A stretch of DNA of 64,000 nucleotides from an uncultured Lachnospiraceae bacterium (GTDB lineage: Bacteria > Bacillota > Clostridia > Lachnospirales > Lachnospiraceae), in assembly GCA_947167135.1 (NCBI GenBank), contig CAMVGV010000005.1:17453-81452 (forward strand), written 5' to 3'. The notes beneath the pieces were generated by a model. The model searched no databases and had not been told where the DNA came from. It saw only the letters and a program-made list of their open reading frames with translations. This document shows, in pieces, positions 26,363 to 34,565 of this stretch. A program made the position numbers and the translations under genes. Position 1 is the stretch's first letter. The number at the start of each line of letters is the position of its first letter.

Positions 26363-27943
26363 ATGGAAACAATGGTTTTATGTAGTGTGTTACTGGTGAT
26401 ATTCTTTGCCGTAATGATCGCTGTGGGCTTTTACAGCAGGAATGCATCAAGAGATGTGGAGGGCTTTGCCCTCGGAGGACGCTCAATCGGGCCCTGGCTT
26501 ACGGCCTTTGCCTTCGGAACCTCTTATTTTTCTGCCGTTATCTTTGTCGGATATGCCGGACAGTTCGGCTGGCTTTACGGAATGTCCGCCACCTGGGCCG
26601 GTCTCGGAAACGCCTTTATCGGTTCCCTGCTAGCCTGGAATATCCTGGGACGGCGTACACGCATTATGACGCAGCAGCTGGATGCTAAAACCATGCCGGA
26701 CTTCTTCGGAAAAAGATTTGACTCCACGCCCCTTAAGGTAGCTGCATCCATTATAGTTTTCATTTTCCTTATCCCCTATACTGCCTCTCTCTACAACGGT
26801 CTTTCCAGTCTTTTCGGGCTTGTATTCGACCTTCCCTACTGGGCTGTTATAGCGATAATGGCAGTACTTACCGGTATCTATGTGATCTTCGGCGGCTACA
26901 CCGCAACAGCCATAAATGATTTTATACAGGGTATAATCATGCTTTTCGGGATCTCCGCTGTCATAATCGCGGTTCTTAATGATAACGGCGGGCTTACGGA
27001 GGCTGCAAAAAGGCTTTCTGAGATCCCTGCGGAAAACTGGGAGCATGGAGCCTTTTCCTCCTTCTTCGGACCCGATCCGCTGTCACTCCTTTTTGTCGTT
27101 GTACTTACCTCCCTCGGAACCTGGGGACTGCCCCAGATGGTTGGAAAGTTCTACGCCATAAAGAGCGAAAAGGATATTCATAAGGGAACGGTCATTTCCA
27201 CAATATTTGCAATTGTTGTGGCCGGAGGCTGCTACTTCCTCGGAGGCTTCGGACGTCTCTATGCCGACAGGATAAAGTTTAATGAGACCACCGGAAAGCC
27301 GCTTTTTGACACTATAGTTCCCACCATGCTCTCGACCCTGCCCTCCATCATAATCGCCATTGTGATCGTGCTGGTCCTGGCTGCATCAATGTCGACACTT
27401 TCATCCCTGGTCCTCACCTCCAGCTCCACCTTTACGCTTGACGTTATCAAAACCGTAAAAAAGGATATGACTGAGAAAGCCCAGGTTACGGGAATGAGAG
27501 TCTTTATCGTCTTCTTTATTGTAATCTCCGCACTGCTTGCGGTTGTGAAGGATTCCTATCCCGGACTCACCTTCATTGCACAGATGATGGGTATCTCCTG
27601 GGGTGCCCTTGCCGGTGCCTTTCTGGCACCCTTCCTCTACGGTCTCTACTGGAAGGGTATAACCCGTGCCTCTGTTGCGGCCTGCTATGTGTGGGGCGTC
27701 GGGATCTCGCTCGTGCAGCTGTATATCACACTCTCAGGCACTGATGTTTCAGGCTGGGGTCCGGTTCTCGGAACGGTATTCAAGTCATCGATCAATTCCG
27801 GAGTGATAGCTATGGTGGGCGGACTCTTCGTGGTTCCGCTTATCAGTCTCTTTACCGCAAAGATGGACGGACATGACGTGGATGAAATGTTCACAAGCTT
27901 TGAAAAGAAGGTGGAAGTGCCCCAGAAGGAAGCACTGGATTGA
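26363..27943 (+). CDS. Sodium:solute symporter (SSS family)
   Basis: A 526-residue membrane protein with about 13 TM helices of the SLC5/LeuT fold. The family signature is visible in FALGGRSIGPWLTAFAFG near residue 33 and IFGGYTATAINDFIQGIIM near residue 175. Such carriers use the sodium gradient to import sugars, proline, pantothenate or carboxylates. It ends in a short acidic-basic tail. It lies behind an acyl-CoA ligase with no terminator between, which points to a carboxylate substrate. A dispersed-repeat pair and a bidirectional terminator follow. Confidence 0.9.
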   Translation: METMVLCSVLLVIFFAVMIAVGFYSRNASRDVEGFALGGRSIGPWLTAFAFGTSYFSAVIFVGYAGQFGWLYGMSATWAGLGNAFIGSLLAWNILGRRTRIMTQQLDAKTMPDFFGKRFDSTPLKVAASIIVFIFLIPYTASLYNGLSSLFGLVFDLPYWAVIAIMAVLTGIYVIFGGYTATAINDFIQGIIMLFGISAVIIAVLNDNGGLTEAAKRLSEIPAENWEHGAFSSFFGPDPLSLLFVVVLTSLGTWGLPQMVGKFYAIKSEKDIHKGTVISTIFAIVVAGGCYFLGGFGRLYADRIKFNETTGKPLFDTIVPTMLSTLPSIIIAIVIVLVLAASMSTLSSLVLTSSSTFTLDVIKTVKKDMTEKAQVTGMRVFIVFFIVISALLAVVKDSYPGLTFIAQMMGISWGALAGAFLAPFLYGLYWKGITRASVAACYVWGVGISLVQLYITLSGTDVSGWGPVLGTVFKSSINSGVIAMVGGLFVVPLISLFTAKMDGHDVDEMFTSFEKKVEVPQKEALD

Positions 27944-27947
27944 TGAA

Positions 27948-28016
27948 AGATCCTTAGCGTCATATGTCATTCTGAGCGAAGCGCCACTTGTCATTCTGAG
28001 CGAAGCGAAGAATCTT
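27948..28016. repeat. Dispersed repeat, compound copy
   Basis: AGATCCTT is followed by two consecutive TGTCATTCTGAGCGAAGC units and ends AAGAATCTT. It fills the space between converging genes and joins directly to the terminator at 28017. Confidence 0.8.
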
Positions 28017-28042
28017 AAAAGAGCCCCTAAGGGCTCTTTTTT
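28017..28042. terminator. Bidirectional intrinsic terminator
   Basis: AAAAGAGCCC-CTAA-GGGCTCTTTT is a perfect 10-bp stem with a T-run on both strands. It separates the converging symporter (ends 27943) and FKP (ends 28041) genes. Confidence 0.93.
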
Positions 28043-30992
28043 AACATATCTCCGTTTTCCACACAGAAACACCCGAATCGGCGAAAACCTCATCCAGGCG
28101 TTCTTGAAGGTCATCCAGAACAACGCCCTCCTTCATAACTACCTGGATAAATCCGCCGCCGCCGGCACCGCAGATCATTTTGCCGCTTATAAGATCCTCT
28201 ATAGCCATAAAGAGCTGGTCGATACAGGTATTTGTACATCCCCTGTCAAGCCTCTTCGAAAGCTCCCAATGCTCGTTTAGGAGCTTTGCAAAGCCGTCCA
28301 CGTGACCCTTTTCCAATTCCAGCCGCATAAGCACCGCAACCTGCTGGATCTTATATAAAACCTCGCACACATCCGGATCTCCTCCGATATACTTACCGAC
28401 GATATCCCGTAAAAGGTTCCTCGCAAGTCTTCTCTGTCCCGTGTATATGATGGCAAATCTCTCGTTCAGCTCCCGCAGGGTCTTTTTTCCTATCCGTACA
28501 GGAGTGCAGATTATCTTCTGCTGCAGAGATTCATCCGTGGTCACCATCTTTATTCCCGGTGCCAGCCCTCCCACCTGGTCCTGCCATCCGCCGCCTGTGG
28601 ACATGATCTGCTCCATACAGAGCACACGGTTATAGAGATCATTATCCTTAAGCGACACACCCAGAAACTCGTATATCCCCTTTACGCAGGCTCCCGCAAG
28701 TATGGAGCTGGTGCCGAGTCCGCTTCCCTTGGGAATATTTATTACCCTTGTATTCATATAGATGCCGCCGCCGAGATGTGAGCATATCTCATTAATATCC
28801 GTCTCCGTGCTGTCATCATCCTGTCCGTAGGGAATAACGCCGCAGGCTATGAGTGCGGCTTTCTGCAGCGCAAAAGCGTCCATGGGATCGTGGCAATCCA
28901 TAAGATCCGAAAGATCCGTAAATTCTCTGTAGCTGCCTATATCTGTGCTTGTCAGTATTATCTTATTCTCTTCTATCTTTCTTAAGGTAACCTCTATCGG
29001 GAGCTCTCCGTTCAGGGTTATGGCGGCATTCAGAACCGTCCCGCCATGCTCCATACAGTAGGGAGGCGTATCAGACCAGCCTCCGCCCCAGTTGACCCTT
29101 ACCGGCAGCCTTACCACAACCTCATCCTTCTTTATACGGAAATCACTGTTGTAGCCGGTTTCCTGCAGGGCGGTCTTTAATACCGTATCCCTTATGGTAT
29201 TAAAGCATTTATCCGCCATCCTTTCCTTATCTATGACCTTCGAAAGATAGTAGTAGATCCTGATCTTCTGGCTGAATTCCTCCTTAATATCATCCCGGAG
29301 ATGCCCGGCCTTTGAAAGCAGCATATCCTCTACACGCTTTGATATACCGGTCTTGAAGATGCTCTCCGCCTCTTCTGCCGGAACACCCTTTCTTATGGCT
29401 TCCATAAGGCTTCCGGCCTTCATCCTGTCATTAAGCTTTTCCTGCCAGGGAATTATCTCCTTTACGTCTGCCCGGTTGAAGCTGTCCTTCAGGCTCAATA
29501 ATTCTCCGCTTTTCTCCCCCGACAATACCGCCTCCAGTGCTTCCTCCATGCTGTCCCGTACCGGAAAGAGAGGCTTATCCCATAGGCATTCGTCAATATC
29601 CTGTCCGAACCATTTCCTTTCCTTCGGATTATCCCTTACACCGTACATTCTCACGACAAACCTGCCGTCACATAGCTTAAGCCCGTGGAGTACGGTATTA
29701 TCCGGAATATGAACCGTTCTTTCCTTTTTTCCGGAGACTCCGGACGCCCTTCCCACTGTAAGTCCCGAAACGATGGAACCCTCTCCGATCACGGAATTAT
29801 GGTGGATATAGCTGTCCTCAATATAGCATCCCCTGCCTATGCTTGCGTTTAAGCTGATATATGAATTCGATGCAGCGAAATCCCGGCCGCGGTAATTACT
29901 GTTGACGCTGTTGGACCAGCCGAGATAACCGAAGAGCTCTATGTCATCCGTTACCATTTTCAGCACCTCGGCAGTGGTACCGAAATGCAGGAATGAAGCG
30001 GGTGAGAAACGTATAAGCTTCATACGGTATTTATGAAGGTGCTCCCAAAGCTTTTCCCTCGCAGCCTGAAGCTCAGGACTGAATTCCCCCTCCGGCTTCT
30101 CATCGAAAAAGCCCTCCAGCGTACTGTCCTCCGCCAGGGGATAGAGAAAATCCGCATAAAAGGAAAGGCGGACGTGATCGTTTACCAGACTGTCGAAATC
30201 TTTTTTTTCCGAAATAAGGCGGTACAGCTCCCCGACCAGCGAACCGCTGAATATAACCGCTCCCGTATCTATATTTACAAGATCCGAATTGTCCGCTGCA
30301 CCGCTGTCCCTTAAGCTCTGCAGGGTCTGCTTATGAAGAAAACGCCTGACATAACCGTCCTCGGATCCGAGGAACACTCCGTGGTTCTTTCCCAGCTCTG
30401 CAGGCTCCTTTATGGAAAGAGCCGCTGCTCCCTCCTCGTAAAAATCAAGCTGCAGGGGATTAAAAAGAAGGGTCACATCTCCGGAGCACACCAGCATTCC
30501 CCCCGAGATCCTTCCGGGAATACCGCACATGGCTATCATGAACTCATCAAAAAGTGTGGAACGGCGGCCATCCGGCAGCATCCTCGGAACCGGGGAAAAG
30601 ATCTTCCCGCAGGCACTGTACTGCGGGGTTCTTTTGGCATCTCCCCCGCTGTGCATGACAAGGATACGAAGTGATTCCAGAGCTCTGTCATCATTCTCTT
30701 TTATGTATCTGAGTATGTTCAGGGTGGCTCCGCCCGAGCCTACACGTTTGCCTGCGGGATCCGCCACCACTGCATACCTTGTTCTCTCCGGCAGGCGTTT
30801 CTCCCTGAGCCTCATATTTATCTGCTCCCGGTAGGAAACCGCCTGGGATTCATTGGAGGCGGACAGGATGACATAGTCCCAGACCGTTATCTGTCTTTCA
30901 TATGCCTTCTGCTCCCTGTCGATTATATCCCTGTAAAGAGCCGTGCTGTCATTATAGGACTGCTGTAAAAACAGATTCTTGTATTTATTCAT
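28041..30992 (-). CDS. fkp: FKP-type fucokinase / L-fucose-1-phosphate guanylyltransferase
   Basis: A 983-residue fusion. The N-terminal half resembles a sugar-1-phosphate nucleotidyltransferase (VGSGGATLNILRYI, then VMHSGGDAKRTPQYSACGK, with a beta-helix-like ending at about 380-450), and the C-terminal half is a GHMP kinase (VNWGGGWSDTPPYCMEHGG, PKGSGLGTSSILAGA, ICGAGGGGFIQVV). This is the layout of the Bacteroides Fkp enzyme, which turns free L-fucose into GDP-fucose for surface glycans. The ATG at 30992 has no ribosome site; a -10 box lies 7 bp upstream. The in-frame TTG at 31028 is the -35 box. Confidence 0.87.
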   Translation of the reverse strand: MNKYKNLFLQQSYNDSTALYRDIIDREQKAYERQITVWDYVILSASNESQAVSYREQINMRLREKRLPERTRYAVVADPAGKRVGSGGATLNILRYIKENDDRALESLRILVMHSGGDAKRTPQYSACGKIFSPVPRMLPDGRRSTLFDEFMIAMCGIPGRISGGMLVCSGDVTLLFNPLQLDFYEEGAAALSIKEPAELGKNHGVFLGSEDGYVRRFLHKQTLQSLRDSGAADNSDLVNIDTGAVIFSGSLVGELYRLISEKKDFDSLVNDHVRLSFYADFLYPLAEDSTLEGFFDEKPEGEFSPELQAAREKLWEHLHKYRMKLIRFSPASFLHFGTTAEVLKMVTDDIELFGYLGWSNSVNSNYRGRDFAASNSYISLNASIGRGCYIEDSYIHHNSVIGEGSIVSGLTVGRASGVSGKKERTVHIPDNTVLHGLKLCDGRFVVRMYGVRDNPKERKWFGQDIDECLWDKPLFPVRDSMEEALEAVLSGEKSGELLSLKDSFNRADVKEIIPWQEKLNDRMKAGSLMEAIRKGVPAEEAESIFKTGISKRVEDMLLSKAGHLRDDIKEEFSQKIRIYYYLSKVIDKERMADKCFNTIRDTVLKTALQETGYNSDFRIKKDEVVVRLPVRVNWGGGWSDTPPYCMEHGGTVLNAAITLNGELPIEVTLRKIEENKIILTSTDIGSYREFTDLSDLMDCHDPMDAFALQKAALIACGVIPYGQDDDSTETDINEICSHLGGGIYMNTRVINIPKGSGLGTSSILAGACVKGIYEFLGVSLKDNDLYNRVLCMEQIMSTGGGWQDQVGGLAPGIKMVTTDESLQQKIICTPVRIGKKTLRELNERFAIIYTGQRRLARNLLRDIVGKYIGGDPDVCEVLYKIQQVAVLMRLELEKGHVDGFAKLLNEHWELSKRLDRGCTNTCIDQLFMAIEDLISGKMICGAGGGGFIQVVMKEGVVLDDLQERLDEVFADSGVSVWKTEIC

Positions 30993-30999
30993 GATTACT

Positions 31000-31028
31000 A
31001 CTTTATCAAATAGCGCGACGGTTGACAA
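31000..31028 (-). promoter_or_regulatory. Promoter of the FKP gene, leaderless type
   Basis: TTGTCA (31028-31023), 17 bp, TAAAGT (31005-31000), then 7 bp to the ATG at 30992. Its -35 overlaps the opposing metN -35 by five bases. Confidence 0.55.
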
Positions 31029-31050
31029 ACCCTTGTTTCAATGCTATATT
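31022..31050 (+). promoter_or_regulatory. Promoter of metNIQ, leaderless type
   Basis: TTGACA (31022-31027), 17 bp, TATATT (31045-31050), then 7 bp to the ATG at 31058. Both hexamers and spacing are near consensus. No room exists for a SAM or T-box riboswitch leader. Confidence 0.75.
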
Positions 31051-31057
31051 CCAGCGT

Positions 31058-32119
31058 ATGCCCGTAATTGAGATAAAAAACCTGTCAAAAACCTTCATTA
31101 ATAAGGATTCCACGGTTGAAGCACTGAAAAACATCAATTTCTCCGTGGAAAAGGGGGATATTTACGGCATTATCGGAATGTCAGGAGCAGGAAAGAGTAC
31201 TCTGGTACGCTGCCTTAATTTCCTTGAAATACCCACATCCGGCACGGTTCTTGTAAAGGATAAGGATCTCAGCACCCTTACGGCGCCGGAGCTCAGAAAG
31301 CTCCGCTGCAATATGGGGATGATCTTTCAGAATTTCAATCTCCTTATGCAGAATAATGTACTCGATAACGTGACCTTTCCGCTGACCATACACGGTACAA
31401 GGAAGCAGGATGCCAGGGATAAGGCAATGAAGCTGCTTCAGACCGTAGGGCTTTCGGAAAAGGCTCTTTCTTATCCTGCCCAGCTTTCCGGCGGCCAGAA
31501 GCAGAGAGTCGCCATTGCAAGGGCTCTTGCCTGCGATCCGGAAATACTGCTCTGCGACGAAGCTACCAGCGCTCTTGATCCCCAGACCACCCAGCAGATA
31601 CTGGAGCTCCTTAAAAAAATAAACAGGGACACGGGTATCACCATCATTATAATAACCCATTCCATGAATGTGGTGCGGGAGATCTGCCATAGTGTGGCAA
31701 TAGTTGAAAAGGGTGAGATAGTGGAGGACGGACTTGTGGAGGAGATCTTCACCCATCCGAAGTCAAAGGCCGCAAGGCGTCTCATCATAGAAGGAAAGGA
31801 TCCCGACCAGTGGGAGAACGGGGAAGAAAGTGTTCCGTCCACGCTCCCGGAGAAGCTTATGGAAAACAGGCGGGTACGCATAGTTTTTTCCGGCACCTCC
31901 TCATACGAACCCGTTATCGCGAATATGATCCTGACCTTTTCTTCTCAGGTCAATATCCTTTATGCTGACACGAAGGACGTGAACGGCATCGCCAGAGGCG
32001 AGATGATACTCGGTCTTTCAACCGACAGCGCGATCGCCGAAAAACAGGTCTCCTACCTAAAGGAAAGAGGTCTGGCTGTGGAAGATATTTCCGGTGAAGC
32101 TTCGGAAGGAGGTGCTTGA
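31058..32119 (+). CDS. metN: D/L-methionine ABC transporter ATPase
   Basis: A 353-residue ABC ATPase with Walker A GMSGAGKSTLVRCLN, signature LSGGQKQRVAIARAL, Walker B LLCDEATSALDP and a C-terminal NIL (ACT-like) domain (about 275-350) that binds methionine and inhibits transport in known MetN proteins. The start is the ATG at 31058; the in-frame TTG at 31022 is the -35 hexamer. There is no ribosome site, and the ATG would be the first or second base of the transcript. It heads metN-metI-metQ. Confidence 0.95.
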   Translation: MPVIEIKNLSKTFINKDSTVEALKNINFSVEKGDIYGIIGMSGAGKSTLVRCLNFLEIPTSGTVLVKDKDLSTLTAPELRKLRCNMGMIFQNFNLLMQNNVLDNVTFPLTIHGTRKQDARDKAMKLLQTVGLSEKALSYPAQLSGGQKQRVAIARALACDPEILLCDEATSALDPQTTQQILELLKKINRDTGITIIIITHSMNVVREICHSVAIVEKGEIVEDGLVEEIFTHPKSKAARRLIIEGKDPDQWENGEESVPSTLPEKLMENRRVRIVFSGTSSYEPVIANMILTFSSQVNILYADTKDVNGIARGEMILGLSTDSAIAEKQVSYLKERGLAVEDISGEASEGGA

Positions 32120-32120
32120 G

Positions 32121-32780
32121 GTGTCATCCCAGGAAGTTATGATGATAGCGGAGGGAATAGTCGACACCCTCTATATGACAATCGTATCTGCCTTTTTCGG
32201 CTATGTTATCGGTCTTCCCTGGGGCATAGTCCTGACTGTCACCGGAAAGGACGGCATCCATCCGAATAAGGCGGTTTATCAGGTTCTGGACACGGTAACC
32301 AATATTATGCGTTCCATCCCTTTCCTGATACTATTGATACTGGTTCTTCCGATCACCTTTTTCATTGTCGGGAAAACCTACGGCTCCACTGCCACCATTG
32401 TTCCACTGGTGATATCGGCTTCTCCCCTTATCGCCCGTATGGTGGAATCCTCATTAAATGAGGTTGACAAGGGTGTTATCGAAGCTGCCCAGTCCATGGG
32501 CGCCGATAATTTCCAGATAGTTGCCCGGGTGCTGCTCGGAGAAGCAAAGATCTCCCTGATCTCGGGGGCCACTATAACAACCGGTACCATTCTGGGATAT
32601 TCTGCAATGGCAGGAACCGTAGGAGGCGGAGGCCTCGGAGACATAGCGATCCGTTACGGATATTACCGTTATCAGGCCAATATCCTCTGGGTCACTGTTA
32701 TCCTCCTGGTGCTTCTGGTACAGATATTCCAGTTAATAGGTAATCTTATCTCCGCCAAGCTTGATAAGAGAAGAGTATAG
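32121..32780 (+). CDS. metI: D/L-methionine ABC transporter permease
   Basis: A 219-residue permease with five TM helices and the EAA loop (AAQSMGADNFQIVARVLL). The conserved TILGYSAMAGTVGGGGLGDIAI stretch is typical of MetI. It starts with GTG at 32121, 2 bp after the metN stop, behind GGAAGGAGG. An in-frame GTG at 32094 within metN lacks that ribosome site position. Confidence 0.95.
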   Translation: MSSQEVMMIAEGIVDTLYMTIVSAFFGYVIGLPWGIVLTVTGKDGIHPNKAVYQVLDTVTNIMRSIPFLILLILVLPITFFIVGKTYGSTATIVPLVISASPLIARMVESSLNEVDKGVIEAAQSMGADNFQIVARVLLGEAKISLISGATITTGTILGYSAMAGTVGGGGLGDIAIRYGYYRYQANILWVTVILLVLLVQIFQLIGNLISAKLDKRRV

Positions 32781-32810
32781 AAACAGAAAACGTATAAAAA
32801 GGAGAGCATT

Positions 32811-33641
32811 ATGAATAAAAAAATATTATCTTTACTACTGGCAACTTCATTAACGGCAGTACTGCTCACGGGCTGCGGCGGATCCTCTGCGGGAAATGAC
32901 AAGGTCATAAAGATCGCCGCATCGGAAACACCCCATTCCGAGATCCTCAATAAGGCAAAGGACATATTAAAGGGGCAGGGCTACGACCTGCAGGTTACGG
33001 TATTTGAAGACTACGTGCAGCCGAATAACGTTGTGGAGCAGGGAGAGTTTGATGCAAATTACTTCCAGCATATTAATTACCTGAATTCCTTCAATGAGGA
33101 AAACGGCACCCATCTCGCGGTTGCGGAAAACGGAAAGATACATTATGAACCCTTCGGGATTTACGCAGGAAGCAAGACCGCTCTTTCGGATATTGCAGAC
33201 GGGGACTCTATCGCGATCCCCAATGATACGACCAATGAAGCACGTGCACTTCTTCTTCTGGAGCAGGAGGGGCTTATTAAGCTTAAAGAGGGTGCAGGTG
33301 TGACCGCTACGGTAAATGATGTGGCTGAGAATCCAAAAAACCTGGAGCTTGTGGAGGTTGAAGCGGCACAGGTTCCGAAGCAGCTAAAAAGCGTTGCCTT
33401 CGGAGTCATCAACGGAAACTATGCCCTTGAAGCCGGCCTCAATGTAGGGAAAGATGCCCTGGCCGTTGAAGCCGCCAGCGGTGAAGCCATCCAGCAGTAT
33501 GTGAATATCATTGCCGTAAAGGAAGGGAACGAGTCCGCGGAAAAGATAAAGGCTCTTACCGGAGTGCTGAAGTCCGATGAGATCGTTTCTTACATAAACG
33601 ATAACTACGAGGGTGCTGTTGTGCCCTATGACGGAGAATAA
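32811..33641 (+). CDS. metQ: Methionine-binding lipoprotein
   Basis: A 276-residue NlpA-family lipoprotein with lipobox LLTGC (Cys22), then a binding domain with EDYVQPNNVVEQGEFDANYF and SIAIPNDTTNEARALLLLE, both family hallmarks. It delivers methionine to MetNI. The ATG has AAAGGAG before it. Confidence 0.95.
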   Translation: MNKKILSLLLATSLTAVLLTGCGGSSAGNDKVIKIAASETPHSEILNKAKDILKGQGYDLQVTVFEDYVQPNNVVEQGEFDANYFQHINYLNSFNEENGTHLAVAENGKIHYEPFGIYAGSKTALSDIADGDSIAIPNDTTNEARALLLLEQEGLIKLKEGAGVTATVNDVAENPKNLELVEVEAAQVPKQLKSVAFGVINGNYALEAGLNVGKDALAVEAASGEAIQQYVNIIAVKEGNESAEKIKALTGVLKSDEIVSYINDNYEGAVVPYDGE

Positions 33642-33648
33642 GCCATAC

Positions 33649-33662
33649 GATCCGATCGGATC
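33649..33662. promoter_or_regulatory. 14-bp perfect palindrome before purC
   Basis: GATCCGATCGGATC lies between metQ and purC. It may be an operator or chance; no promoter hexamers flank it clearly. Confidence 0.25.
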
Positions 33663-33689
33663 CCGTGAAAGGAGCGGCATTAAAAGGAT

Positions 33690-34565
33690 ATGCAGAAATA
33701 TAAACCGGTAAAAAGCGGAAAGGTAAGAGAGATATACGAAACCGATGATAACCTGATCATGGTCGCTACCGACCGTATATCCGCCTTTGACGTTATACTG
33801 AAAAATGAGATAAAGGGTAAGGGAAAGATCCTGACCCGTATTTCCGAATTCTGGTTTGATCTCACAAAGGACATCATTCCAAACCATCTTGTCAGCAGTG
33901 ATGTAAATGATATGCCCGAGTTCTTCCGTACAGAGGAATTCGAAGGAAGGACACTGCTGGTAAAGAAGCTGCGTATGATACCCATAGAGTGCATTGTCCG
34001 GGGCTATATCACAGGCAGCGGATGGGAAAGCTACAAGGAAAACGGCAGCGTATGCGGGATAAAGCTTCCGGAAGGCTTAAGGAACTGCGACAGGCTCCCT
34101 GAGCCCATTTACACCCCGAGTACAAAGGCTGAAATAGGCAGTCATGACGAGAATATAAAGTTTGAGGAAAGTGCCAGCATCCTTAACAACGAATTCCCGG
34201 GAAAGGGCAGAGAATATGCCGCAAAGATAAGGGACTATACCCTTGAGGTATACAGAAAGTGTGCCGACTACGCACTTACCCGCGGCATTATCATTGCCGA
34301 TACCAAGCTGGAATTCGGACTTGACGAGGATGACAACATAGTGCTGGCGGACGAGCTCCTGACTCCCGACTCCAGCAGATTCTGGCCGAAGGAAGGCTAT
34401 GAGCCCGGTAAAAACCAGCCCTCCTTCGACAAGCAGTTTGTCAGGGATTACCTGAAGGAAAATCCAACCTGTAATTACTCCCTTCCTGATGATATAATAG
34501 AAAAGACCATCGGGAAATACAAAGAGGCTTACAGGCTGCTTTCAGGCAGGGAAATCGGGCTTTGA
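33690..34565 (+). CDS. purC: SAICAR synthase
   Basis: A 291-residue phosphoribosylaminoimidazole-succinocarboxamide synthase of purine biosynthesis. It has the GKVREIYETDDNLIMVATDRISAFD start, IPIECIVRGYITGSGWESY, and GIIIADTKLEFGLD with ELLTPDSSRFWP, all conserved. It uses ATP to join aspartate to CAIR. A GAAAGGAG ribosome site precedes it. It stands apart from other pur genes, behind metQ and in front of a membrane protein whose start overlaps its stop. Confidence 0.97.
   Translation: MQKYKPVKSGKVREIYETDDNLIMVATDRISAFDVILKNEIKGKGKILTRISEFWFDLTKDIIPNHLVSSDVNDMPEFFRTEEFEGRTLLVKKLRMIPIECIVRGYITGSGWESYKENGSVCGIKLPEGLRNCDRLPEPIYTPSTKAEIGSHDENIKFEESASILNNEFPGKGREYAAKIRDYTLEVYRKCADYALTRGIIIADTKLEFGLDEDDNIVLADELLTPDSSRFWPKEGYEPGKNQPSFDKQFVRDYLKENPTCNYSLPDDIIEKTIGKYKEAYRLLSGREIGL

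Noticed and set aside
31028..31058. SAM riboswitch or T-box upstream of metNIQ
   Set aside because: The promoter ends 7 bp before the metN ATG, which leaves no room for a leader.
33649..33662. PurR-type operator for purC
   Set aside because: The palindrome GATCCGATCGGATC does not resemble a PurBox, and promoter hexamers are not placed around it; kept only as a low-confidence feature.
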